A DNA stretch of 37,245 bases from Planctomycetota bacterium (GTDB lineage: Bacteria; Planctomycetota; UBA1135; GCA-002686595): NCBI GenBank assembly GCA_016220035.1, contig JACRIO010000294.1:1-37245 (forward strand). The letters run 5' to 3'. The notes below the pieces were generated by a model. It saw nothing but the letters and a program-made list of their open reading frames with translations, searched no databases and was not told the DNA's origin. A program made the position numbers and the translations under genes. This document shows, one piece after another, positions 14,568 to 21,656 of the stretch. The number at the start of each line of letters is the position of its first letter. Position 1 is the stretch's first letter.

Positions 14568-16389
14568 CATCGCTCGGAGGATCGACGGCCCGCGGCACGG
14601 CCACACCCGGCGCTCGGCAGAGCTTCGCAGCCGTCTCGAGCACGCGACGAACGGGGAGCCGCTGCAGGTCCGCCGAAAGGTCCACGTGCGGGCCGTCGGG
14701 GTCGCAAGCCACCCATTGCGTGCCGAACCAGTCGGGGACGAGATGCACCGTCGGCGTTCCGAGGCCTTGGCCCAGGTGGTAGATCCCATTGTCGATGGTG
14801 ACCAGGAGCGCGGCGTCCGCGAGCAGCGCGGCGACCTCGAGGATCGACAGCCCGTGCAAGTCGAGTGCGTGCGGACTCTCCAGCCGGCGCTCGCTCGGTG
14901 TGCCGATCGAAACGACCTCCAGGCCGAGCTCCCGACGGAGCCGTCGAGCGAGCTCGGGCCACCGATCCTCGGGCCAACGCTTCGTGCGCTTCGTGCGGTG
15001 CTCCGGCGGACCGCCCGAAACGGTGTGGCGGGCGAGGACGGCGTAGCGGGCACCCAGTCCCAGGTCGGGACGATGAGCGCGTGCGAGCTCCGGGGCTATC
15101 GACGGCCGGCGCGATGTGATCTCGATCTCGGCCAGCCGAGCGTAGCCCTCCGTCATGTGCAGGCCGCGGGCGCGCGGGTCGCGCGCGACGCGTTGGATGT
15201 CGAGCACGAACCGCTCGTCGAAATCGCCCGAGAAGGCGGGGTGTTCGTGCAGGTACTCGGTGGAGCCGCCGTAGACGAGTTGCTCGTGTCCGAGCGTCAC
15301 GTAGACCAGCCGGTCCACGTCGGGGCACAGCTCCATGACCCGCGCGTACGGCGCGTCGGGCAGGACCAAGGTCACGTGCGCCTCGGGGTTGCGCTTGCGC
15401 CACGCGTGCACGATCGGCGTCGCGGCGATCGAATCGCCGAGCAGGTGCAGGCACGCGAAGGCGGCACGCTTCGACGCGCGCTCGCGATCACGCCGACCGA
15501 GGTCGCGCGTCGTGATTCGAACCACGCCCTCGTCGGACGCTTCCGGGCTCGCCGTGGCCTCGCCCGTGTTCGGCACGAGGTGCGACGCGAGCGCCTTGGG
15601 ACTCGCGGGCAGAAGCCCCGCGCTCGGGTTGAGTCGTCGCAGCTCCGCGAGACTCGTCGGCGCGGCGGTCGGGAGCATGAACACCCGCGCGGAGTGGAGC
15701 GCCTCGTTCGCTCGTCGAGGGAAGCGCGGATCGTCACGGAACTCCGAGAGTCGCGCGGAAGGGCTCGCGGCAATGAGCCATTCGAGAACCTGGAGTCCAT
15801 GTCGGGGCGCGTCGACGCGCGTCGATCGTGGCGGCGACTCGCTGGCGGGAAGTGCGCTCGCGCAGACGATCGCGGTGGTCTGTCCGCTGAGTGCATCGGA
15901 GAACAAGGCCGCGTCCGCCACGTCGAGAAATAGGACGCGCGTCGGACCCAACGCGCGCAGGACGAAGCGACCGAATTGCGCCAAGTACCACGCGTCCGTC
16001 GAGAAGGTCCCCGTCCCCATTGTCGAGCTGGGCGTGTGGACGTGGTCGGGGAGCGACGCGTAGTCCTGATCGGAGAGGAGGAGGCCGCCGCGGCTCGCGC
16101 TCGTTCGCCCGAGGACGGTGCGCAGCTCGTCGCGCAGCTCCTGCGATGCGTGGCCGAAATCGACGGCGATCCACCGATAGTGGAAGCGTCCAGTGTATTC
16201 CACGGAGACGACGTGGTGCTCTTCGTCTACGGCGTCCGAGTCGAGCGTCATGGACTCTTCGTCGACGAAGCGGTTCGCCTCCGCGATGGTGTGGTGCGCC
16301 TCGCTCCGCTTTCCACGAGGCCCGCGTCCGAGGGCGGCGACGAACCCTTCTCTCGTGAGGAACGGGATGCGCTCGTGCTCTTCCGTCAT
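14563..16389 (-). CDS. Two-part protein with C-terminal GT9 heptosyltransferase-type domain
   Basis: 608 residues. The C-terminal half (about 290-600) is a GT9 (ADP-heptose:LPS heptosyltransferase-type) glycosyltransferase. It opens with 'LHLLGDSIAATPIVHAWRKR', has 'LVLPDAPYARVMELCPDVDR', a central 'KRWPEDRWPELARRL', and the nucleotide-sugar site 'LLVTIDNGIYHLGQGLGTPT'. The N-terminal 290 residues show no domain I recognise. ATG 16389 is fixed by its ATGA overlap with the gene before it; a longer frame exists only as antisense-free overlap. It is the third of three overlapping glycosyltransferase-type genes and ends just before the flagellar control region. The sugar could be a heptose (gmhA is in the window), but the GT9 family also accepts other donors. 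The acceptor is unknown; flagellar protein, the Tat-exported protein at 19434-20132, or a surface polysaccharide are the options. Confidence 0.85.
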   Translation of the reverse strand: MTEEHERIPFLTREGFVAALGRGPRGKRSEAHHTIAEANRFVDEESMTLDSDAVDEEHHVVSVEYTGRFHYRWIAVDFGHASQELRDELRTVLGRTSASRGGLLLSDQDYASLPDHVHTPSSTMGTGTFSTDAWYLAQFGRFVLRALGPTRVLFLDVADAALFSDALSGQTTAIVCASALPASESPPRSTRVDAPRHGLQVLEWLIAASPSARLSEFRDDPRFPRRANEALHSARVFMLPTAAPTSLAELRRLNPSAGLLPASPKALASHLVPNTGEATASPEASDEGVVRITTRDLGRRDRERASKRAAFACLHLLGDSIAATPIVHAWRKRNPEAHVTLVLPDAPYARVMELCPDVDRLVYVTLGHEQLVYGGSTEYLHEHPAFSGDFDERFVLDIQRVARDPRARGLHMTEGYARLAEIEITSRRPSIAPELARAHRPDLGLGARYAVLARHTVSGGPPEHRTKRTKRWPEDRWPELARRLRRELGLEVVSIGTPSERRLESPHALDLHGLSILEVAALLADAALLVTIDNGIYHLGQGLGTPTVHLVPDWFGTQWVACDPDGPHVDLSADLQRLPVRRVLETAAKLCRAPGVAVPRAVDPPSDA

Positions 16390-17843
16390 CGCTTGGATCC
16401 TCCCGCGGCTCCAGCGATACGCTCCTGAATGTGCCGCTCGACGAACCGGAACACGTCGCGCGGGCGCAGCGCGCGTTGTTGGGCGGTCACGAGCTCGCGC
16501 GCGAGCGGATCTTCCGCCGTGCCAAGCCTTCCCAGCCACGTGTCCAATCCCGACGCGGTGATCCCGCTCAGCACCGCTGCCTTCGGGAGCAACTCCTGAA
16601 GCGGGTGCGGCTGCCGCGACGGCACCAGCCCCACGGGGATCCCGCGCGCCATGACGTCCAGCGCTGGTCGGCAATCGCGAAGCAGGCCGGGGAGCACGAC
16701 CGCGCCGACGCAGTGCGATGGGTGCGGGCGCGCGCGCCCGCCGTCGAGCGCGTGCACGGTCTGCTTGTCGAAGCGAACGTCGAACCATGCGTCCTGGGTC
16801 ACGAGCACGACCTGGTGGACCCGCCGCGCTTCGACCGCGGGCCGGACGAGGTGGAGCATGGGTGTGAGCGGCTCGATGCCGTGCTCGACCCCGGCCACGA
16901 GCAGGAGCACGCGTTCGCCCGACGGGCGCAGGGTTCGTAGCGCTCGCACCGGTGTCGCGTGGACCAGTTCGTCGCCCAGACCATCGCGGCCCAACGCGGT
17001 CAGTGCCGCGGGTTGATCGGTCATCGAGTAGCCGACCGCGACAGCGTGTCGGAGCGCGTAGCCTTCGAGACGCGCAAAGCTCGTGCTCGTGGTGCGGCTC
17101 ACGGCTTCGAGCTCATCGAGCGTCGAAAAGCGCAGCGCGTAGAACACGTCGCGCACCAAGGGATAGGGATCCTCCGGGATCCAGTCGGAGCCCACGACGT
17201 CGCCGGGCCCCACGACCGTCGGCCACGCCGGATCGAGCAGCGCGACGGTGCGCAGGCGCGACGCGAGATCGCCGAAGAGGATCGCGTCCTGCGGGCCGCA
17301 GAGGACGAGCAGGGCCCCCGTGTGACGCGCGATCACGCCGCGGCACCATTGAGCGAAGTCGTGCCAGGATTCGTGCACGCCAGCACCCCTTGCCTTCTCC
17401 ATGCTCGCATTCCACGGCCAGTCGCCGCGAACGCGCCGATCGAGCCCGAGATGGAGCACGCGCCGGGATCGACGCAGCCGCTCGACGAGCTTTCCGGCGG
17501 ACGCGACCCCCTCGCGGCCGGAAAAGTTGCACACGATCACGTCCGGTGGCTCGATCGCCAGCGAAGGTCGCAGATCGAGGATGGAGCGCGGGTCGCGGAG
17601 GACCGCGGCGAGCTGCGCCGCGACCTGATCGGCCGAGACTCCGCTGGAGAGCTCGCTCACACGTCGGCACAGGAGCGCGAAGTCGCTGTCGCCTCGATGC
17701 ACGAGCTCCAGCAGCCCGGCGTCGCCTGGAGCCACCTCGTACTCGCGGTTGTCGGCGAGGTGCACGCGCTGGCGGTCGACGTACAGCACTTCCGAACGCA
17801 CGTAGACCTGCCCGTCGAGCGGGACTTCGGCTCCCTCGCTCAT
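16386..17843 (-). CDS. Glycosyltransferase-like protein with shared N-terminal module
   Basis: 485 residues, no signal peptide or membrane segment. Residues 1 to about 105 correspond to the N-terminal module of the next upstream gene product: both have 'EV..(S/G)..A', a Leu/Glu helix, 'LA.V..DPR' and 'P(D/E)(V/I)IV'. The rest has a GT-B-like pattern of alternating strands and helices ('VLLLVAGVEHGIEPLTPMLH', 'VHQVVLVTQDAWFDVRFDKQ', 'ALDVMARGIPVGLVPSRQPH'), but I see none of the usual donor-site motifs, so activity is not proven. Start ATG 17843 and stop at 16386 overlap both neighbours by four bases (ATGA), showing tight translational coupling. It may be a glycosyltransferase, an inactive partner subunit or a scaffold. 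Confidence 0.75.
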   Translation of the reverse strand: MSEGAEVPLDGQVYVRSEVLYVDRQRVHLADNREYEVAPGDAGLLELVHRGDSDFALLCRRVSELSSGVSADQVAAQLAAVLRDPRSILDLRPSLAIEPPDVIVCNFSGREGVASAGKLVERLRRSRRVLHLGLDRRVRGDWPWNASMEKARGAGVHESWHDFAQWCRGVIARHTGALLVLCGPQDAILFGDLASRLRTVALLDPAWPTVVGPGDVVGSDWIPEDPYPLVRDVFYALRFSTLDELEAVSRTTSTSFARLEGYALRHAVAVGYSMTDQPAALTALGRDGLGDELVHATPVRALRTLRPSGERVLLLVAGVEHGIEPLTPMLHLVRPAVEARRVHQVVLVTQDAWFDVRFDKQTVHALDGGRARPHPSHCVGAVVLPGLLRDCRPALDVMARGIPVGLVPSRQPHPLQELLPKAAVLSGITASGLDTWLGRLGTAEDPLARELVTAQQRALRPRDVFRFVERHIQERIAGAAGGSKR

Positions 17844-19294
17844 GCGAGCAGCCTCTCGAACTCGCCGCTGCGTGCCTCGAAGGAGAGCTGGTTCGCGCGT
17901 CGACGGCATTCACGGCCCATGCGGTCCCGAAGGGCTCGATCCCCGAGGATTCGTTGCAGCGCCCAGACCAGACCGTCGCTGTCGTCGGGATCCACGATGA
18001 AGCCCGTCGCGCCGTCCTCGAGGATCGGTATCTGGCGTGCGACGATCGGCGAGACGATCTGGGGTAGTTCGCACGTCATCGACTCGAGGATGCTCATGGG
18101 TGAGCTCTCCGATCGACTCGTCCGGCAGTTCACCCACATGCGGTGATAAAGCGTCGTCATCGCGTCCTTGCTCACGCCGCCGATCTCCATGCGCGCGAGG
18201 ACGCGTGCGGGGATTTTCGGCAGTCGCTCCGGCTGCCGCACCACGACGCGCGTGCGGATCTCCGTCGCCTTCGTCATCGCTTCCACGAGCTCGGGGAGGC
18301 CCTTCTCGTGGATGTTGTGCATCGTCGTCGTGAACAGCACCCTCGGCTCGCGCTCTTTCGCTTCGGCGGGACGGAAGAGGTTCGGGTTCGTGAACGGCAG
18401 CATGAGCTTGATGCTCGCGGCGATCCCAGGGAACGCGCTCGTGAAGTGTTCGTGCTGTTCCTTGCCCCAGCACCAGTTTTCGACCGCAGCGTCGAGTGAG
18501 TAGGCACCGGCCATGAGCATGCGCACGTTGATCGACGGCGCCGCCAGCACGCCGTAGAAGTGCGGCGGACCGTTCGCGATCACGTAGTAGAGCTCCTCGA
18601 GCACCGCACGACGGCTCTCCTCCGTTTCGTCCAGGCGGAAATCGTGGACGCGTCGGAACGCGCCGTCGAAGTAGCCGTCGCAGTAAATCACGGTGCGGTG
18701 GCGCTGGAGCACGTCGAAGAGGAACAGGCTCTGCGATCGGTGAGTCACGAGGAGCAAGCGACACCGCGAACGCTTCACGAGGGTCCGCACGACCTGGACC
18801 CAGGTGAAGTAGTCGAGTTCGGGGCGGGCGCGGCACAGACGTTCGAGCGTGAGCACATCGGGAAGCGGCTCGGGCTCGAACAGCGGCTCCACGGGGCTGA
18901 GCAGCAGACACCGCCACCGCTTGCGCAACTCCTTGAAGAGCTCGACGGTGTGCACGTACACACCGCCGTAGCCCTGCTCCACGACGATGATCTCCGGATC
19001 GAGAGGCGCTTCGAGTTCGAGCACGCCGATCGCGTTGCGCGGGTCCGAGAAGACGCGTGCGAGGTCCTCGGTCGCCTCCATCGTGTCGCGGCCGGCATCC
19101 AGCCCGCCGATCTCCACCAACTCCTCGAGCGTCACGCCACCGGCGAAGACGGCCCGCACCATCGCGGCCTCGGAGGAGCTCACTTCCTGTCGCGCGCCAT
19201 TCCCGTACCGAACTTCGTCACCGTCGACGAAGCACGGCAGACGCAAGAAGGGGATGCGCACTCGCTGCGTCGGCAGTGCGGACGGCGCGCTCAT
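17840..19294 (-). CDS. GT-B/GT4-type glycosyltransferase with N-terminal module
   Basis: 484 residues. The C-terminal part carries the GT4 donor-site pattern 'SPMSILESMTCELPQIVSPI' followed by 'LEDGATGFIVDPDDSDGLVW', and 'VLFTTTMHNIHEKGLPELVE' is the linker strand between the Rossmann halves. The N-terminal 105 residues ('FVDGDEVRYGNGARQEVSSS', then 'VFAGGVTLEELVEIGG') resemble in outline the PqqD-type winged-helix peptide-binding domain, though this is a faint pattern match. Homologous residues start the following gene. It is first in the run of three overlapping genes, 139 bases downstream of the Tat-exported protein gene on the same strand. No signal peptide, so the enzyme is cytoplasmic, which matters because Tat substrates fold, and could be glycosylated, in the cytoplasm before export. 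Confidence 0.85.
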   Translation of the reverse strand: MSAPSALPTQRVRIPFLRLPCFVDGDEVRYGNGARQEVSSSEAAMVRAVFAGGVTLEELVEIGGLDAGRDTMEATEDLARVFSDPRNAIGVLELEAPLDPEIIVVEQGYGGVYVHTVELFKELRKRWRCLLLSPVEPLFEPEPLPDVLTLERLCRARPELDYFTWVQVVRTLVKRSRCRLLLVTHRSQSLFLFDVLQRHRTVIYCDGYFDGAFRRVHDFRLDETEESRRAVLEELYYVIANGPPHFYGVLAAPSINVRMLMAGAYSLDAAVENWCWGKEQHEHFTSAFPGIAASIKLMLPFTNPNLFRPAEAKEREPRVLFTTTMHNIHEKGLPELVEAMTKATEIRTRVVVRQPERLPKIPARVLARMEIGGVSKDAMTTLYHRMWVNCRTSRSESSPMSILESMTCELPQIVSPIVARQIPILEDGATGFIVDPDDSDGLVWALQRILGDRALRDRMGRECRRRANQLSFEARSGEFERLLA

Positions 19295-19433
19295 TCTTCG
19301 ATTAGGATGGACGCCGCGGTCGCCGCCGAATCGAACGCGAGCGCGTGGGATGCGAGAGCGGAGTCACGCGGCCTCACTCGCGCGGAACCTCCCGACGACG
19401 CCCGTTGTGCTTCTCCAGCGTCGCGAGTCGGGC

Positions 19434-20132
19434 TCACCTGCCCGCGCCGCAAGCGAACCGAAGGAAGTGCGCACGACCTTTGCGCGTGCGTGGATCCATG
19501 AGGTCCGCGTCCGGCAGATCGAGGCACAGGACGACGTCCTCGACAGGATGCCCGCCGAGATCGACGTCCGGCGGGTTGGGCGGCGGTGGCACGAACTGCC
19601 CGCCCACCGTCGTCGTCGTGTAGGTGTAGGTCCTCGAGTCCGTGACCGTCGCGGTGAAGTACGTGGGGCTGCGACTGACCGTGTTCGTCCAGCTGCTGCC
19701 GCTCCAATTGCCCGTGATCGTGTTCGTCGCCGGTGGAGTGAAGCTGTAGTACTGCGTCCCGGCGAGAGTGAGGGTCTGCCCTCGCCCGACGACGGTGAAG
19801 GTGTACCCGGCCGAGGGATCGGGAGTCCCCGTGAACGTGAACGGTCCCGGTTCCTGAGTGTTCGTGCCCGTGCCTGAGAACGTGATCGTGTTCGGCACCG
19901 TTCCGCTCGTCGTGTACGAGCGGGTTCCGCCGAAACTCTGCGTGGTCGTCCGGATCTGCCCGGTTTGCTGTGCCGCGGACGCGCGCACGAGCAAGCTTTG
20001 ACCGAGCGTACCGCCCATCGCGAGCAGCCCGAAGCCGAACATCCCGCGCAGGAAGTCGCGCCGTTCGGCGGCGGGCTCCTGACCGACGGAGCGGGAGGGA
20101 TCTTGGCGTTCGGGAGGGATCGTGTCGCTCAT
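19434..20132 (-). CDS. Tat-exported Thr/Ser-rich protein
   Basis: 232 residues, no family recognised. The N-terminus has a twin-arginine signal: 'AERRDFLRGMFGFGLLAMGG' with Arg24-Arg25, Asp26, Phe27, Leu28, then a hydrophobic stretch and an 'ASA' cleavage site near residue 53. Residues 55-181 are remarkably rich in Thr and Ser (about 49 of 127), with short Tyr/Phe-Thr alternations that suggest exposed beta strands. A 'PPPPNPP' linker leads to an acidic and then basic C-terminus ('DPRTRKGRAHFLRFACGAGR') with two Cys. Twin-arginine export means the protein crosses the membrane folded, with or without a cofactor; no metal motif is obvious. It is directly upstream of three glycosyltransferase-type genes on the same strand, which makes it a plausible acceptor. 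ATG 20132 has GAGGA five bases upstream. Confidence 0.75.
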   Translation of the reverse strand: MSDTIPPERQDPSRSVGQEPAAERRDFLRGMFGFGLLAMGGTLGQSLLVRASAAQQTGQIRTTTQSFGGTRSYTTSGTVPNTITFSGTGTNTQEPGPFTFTGTPDPSAGYTFTVVGRGQTLTLAGTQYYSFTPPATNTITGNWSGSSWTNTVSRSPTYFTATVTDSRTYTYTTTTVGGQFVPPPPNPPDVDLGGHPVEDVVLCLDLPDADLMDPRTRKGRAHFLRFACGAGR

Positions 20133-20318
20133 GACATCCTCGGCGTGAGTGCTGGGCCGCGCGAGACCGCCGCGCTTCCAGCGACGCTATCCCCGCGGCG
20201 TAGGGTGGTCAACGCGCAAACCCGGAAGCTCGTGCGCGATTGCGGCTCGAGAACGCAACGCTCGGGCTGTTCATTGCAACGCCCGTGTCTCCGGCGCATC
20301 GTTGCGGGCCTCGAAGCG
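20133..20318. promoter_or_regulatory. Leader of the Tat-protein gene with a weak sigma-54-like element
   Basis: At 20275-20290 the minus strand reads CACG-N4-TTGCA, matching the sigma-54 consensus except that the -24 dinucleotide is GA instead of GG. It would start a transcript about 130 bases upstream of ATG 20132. Because the GG pair is the most conserved part of the consensus, this is a low-confidence site. No other promoter pattern stands out. Confidence 0.2.
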
Positions 20319-20345
20319 AGGAGGCGCCCCCGAGGAGCGCCTCCT
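20319..20345 (-). terminator. Hairpin after the DNA-binding gene pair
   Basis: AGGAGGCGC at 20319-20327 is the exact inverse of GCGCCTCCT at 20337-20345, with a 9-base loop. It lies 22 bases past the stop of the gene ending at 20368 in its reading direction. No T-run follows, so it may be a transcript-end stabiliser or a terminator of the U-poor kind common in GC-rich genomes. Confidence 0.55.
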
Positions 20346-20367
20346 TGCGATCGCGTCGACCGTCGGC

Positions 20368-20862
20368 TCAGACGAGGAAGTACTGCATCCCTCGCGCTTC
20401 GCCCTTGGTCTTCACCTTGCGGTCGTCGATCAACCGGTGCATGACCGGCCGCATCGACTTCGTGTCGGTGCCCAGTGCCGCGGCGATCGTCTCTCCGCGC
20501 GCGCCCGGGTGTTCCTGGACGTAGGCGAGCAGCGCCGCCGCGTCCACGTTGGCCGACGCCCGCGAGCGCGGGATCAGCACGTTCTTCGGCGTCACGCCGT
20601 TCAGGCTGAGGCAGGCGGAAAGCGCCGTGCGGGCTTCGCTGAGCACGCTCTTCGTCGCCGCATCCTGGATCGTCGAGAGCGCCTTGTCGATCGAACGCAG
20701 CGCCGCGCTGATGTGGCGCAGCGACGGGTCCTTCTTCACTTTCTTGGCTTCGGCGCGGGCCTTGAGCTCGGCGATCTTCGCTTCGAGCTCTGCGATCCGC
20801 TGTTCTTCCGAGCGCCGGGTGCGGGTCTTTTCTTCGGTGGCCATCATGTTGTTCTTCGCCAT
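20368..20862 (-). CDS. Coiled-coil protein with C-terminal winged-helix-like domain
   Basis: 164 residues from ATG 20862. Residues about 15-45 form a charged coiled coil ('EEQRIAELEAKIAELKARAE'), a helical middle follows, and the C-terminus ('GARGETIAAALGTDTKSMRP' then 'LIDDRKVKTKGEARGMQYFL') has the helix-turn-helix plus wing layout of a small winged-helix domain. The same C-terminal domain occurs in the gene immediately upstream, so the two are paralogues. The ATG lies two bases after the stop of that gene; a GTG at 20868 would overlap it as GTGA and adds two residues. Probably a DNA-binding, possibly chromosome-organising protein; no function is proven. Confidence 0.7.
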   Translation of the reverse strand: MAKNNMMATEEKTRTRRSEEQRIAELEAKIAELKARAEAKKVKKDPSLRHISAALRSIDKALSTIQDAATKSVLSEARTALSACLSLNGVTPKNVLIPRSRASANVDAAALLAYVQEHPGARGETIAAALGTDTKSMRPVMHRLIDDRKVKTKGEARGMQYFLV

Positions 20863-20864
20863 TT

Positions 20865-21338
20865 TCACTTCGCCTTCTTCTTGCCGCGCTTCGCCTTCTT
20901 GGCCGGTGCGGCCTTCGCCGCGCCGCCACCGCCACCGCCACCGCCCGGGAAGTAGGTCATCCCGCGGCGCTGGCCCTTGGTCGACACGGCCTTCGCGGCG
21001 ATGAGCTTGAGCATCGGCAGGCGCATCGTCTTCACGTCGGTCTTCAGCGCCGCCGCGATCTGCTCGCCGCGCTGGCCGGGGTTGGCCTTGACGAAATCCA
21101 CGAGCGCGGTAACGAACTGCTCCATCTCCGCGGGCGAGCGCTTGGCGCCCTTCGCCTTGCGCCGGAGCGCGTTCTTCACGCCCGCCGGACGGCCGGGACC
21201 GCGTTTCGCGGGCGCGGGCGCGGGGACTTCCCCTCCGAGCGCGGCGAGGACCTGTTCGAGCGTCTTGCGGCGAATCACCTGGGTGAGCTGCGTGGCGAAG
21301 TTCGCGATGAGTGATTGAACGTCGGATTCGTTGGCCAT
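20865..21338 (-). CDS. AT-hook/histone-tail-like protein with winged-helix-like domain
   Basis: 157 residues from ATG 21338. After an N-terminal helix (about 1-35) there is an AT-hook-like '[20 protein letters not shown]' (about 46-65), then the winged-helix-like unit '[20 protein letters not shown]' and '[19 protein letters not shown]' that is shared with the next gene. The C-terminus is a run of Gly followed by Ala/Lys-rich '[18 protein letters not shown]', like histone H1 or bacterial HU tails. This combination points to a nucleoid-associated or regulatory DNA-binding protein. It is first of a two-gene unit; a leader with three related CCAG...TGG dyads lies upstream. The open frame continues upstream of 21338 without family-like character, so ATG 21338 is preferred. 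Confidence 0.75.
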   Translation of the reverse strand: MANESDVQSLIANFATQLTQVIRRKTLEQVLAALGGEVPAPAPAKRGPGRPAGVKNALRRKAKGAKRSPAEMEQFVTALVDFVKANPGQRGEQIAAALKTDVKTMRLPMLKLIAAKAVSTKGQRRGMTYFPGGGGGGGGAAKAAPAKKAKRGKKKAK

Positions 21339-21656
21339 GTGGGTTTCCTGGATGGGGAAAGCGACCGATAGATCGCTTGGAACCGCTGCCGATCGCCCGT
21401 GTTCCGAGGGGGGTGCGGCGATTCGGGCGAAACGTGGGGGCGATTCTGGCGAGCTCCGGGCCGCGTTTCCAGTCCGAAGCTGGCGAAGTCGCCCAGTTCG
21501 ATTGGATGCGTAGCTACCGGGCCCGAACCGTCCCATTCCAGGAGCCGTCCAGTCCCGACTGGATTCCCTTCAGCTACGTGGGGAATCCACCGTCGAACGC
21601 CTACTGCGCGAGTAGGAGCGTTCGAGGCGTGTCCGAGCTTCGTCTGGCTGGTCCGT
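21339..21656. other. Inverted-repeat-rich non-coding region
   Basis: No coding frame is supported. It contains three related dyads: CCAG-TCCGAAG-CTGG (21469-21483), CCAG-TTCGA-TTGG (21493-21505) and CCAGT-CCCG-ACTGG (21549-21562). Two longer hairpins follow: TGGATTCCC/GGGAATCCA (21560-21589, 12-base loop) and a CGAACGCCTACT stem (21594-21624). An 8-base palindrome GTAGCTAC and CGGGCCCG also lie between. The region is the 3' side of the CPCGN-protein gene and the 5' leader of the DNA-binding gene pair, so the dyads may be operators, terminators or parts of a structured RNA. Confidence 0.6.
21594..21624 (-). terminator. Strong hairpin after the secreted-protein gene
   Basis: CGAACGCCTACT (21594-21605) pairs with AGTAGG-AG-CGTTCG (21611-21624), a 12-pair stem with a 2-base bulge and a GCGCG loop. 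It begins 32 bases past the stop of the gene ending at 21657. A second perfect 9-pair hairpin at 21560-21589 follows directly. There is no T-run. Confidence 0.55.

Noticed and set aside
16386-20132. Reading the Tat protein and glycosyltransferases as a glycocin-type peptide cluster.
   Set aside because: The Tat protein is much larger than a leader-plus-core peptide, has a Tat signal instead of a double-Gly leader, and no peptidase-transporter gene is present.
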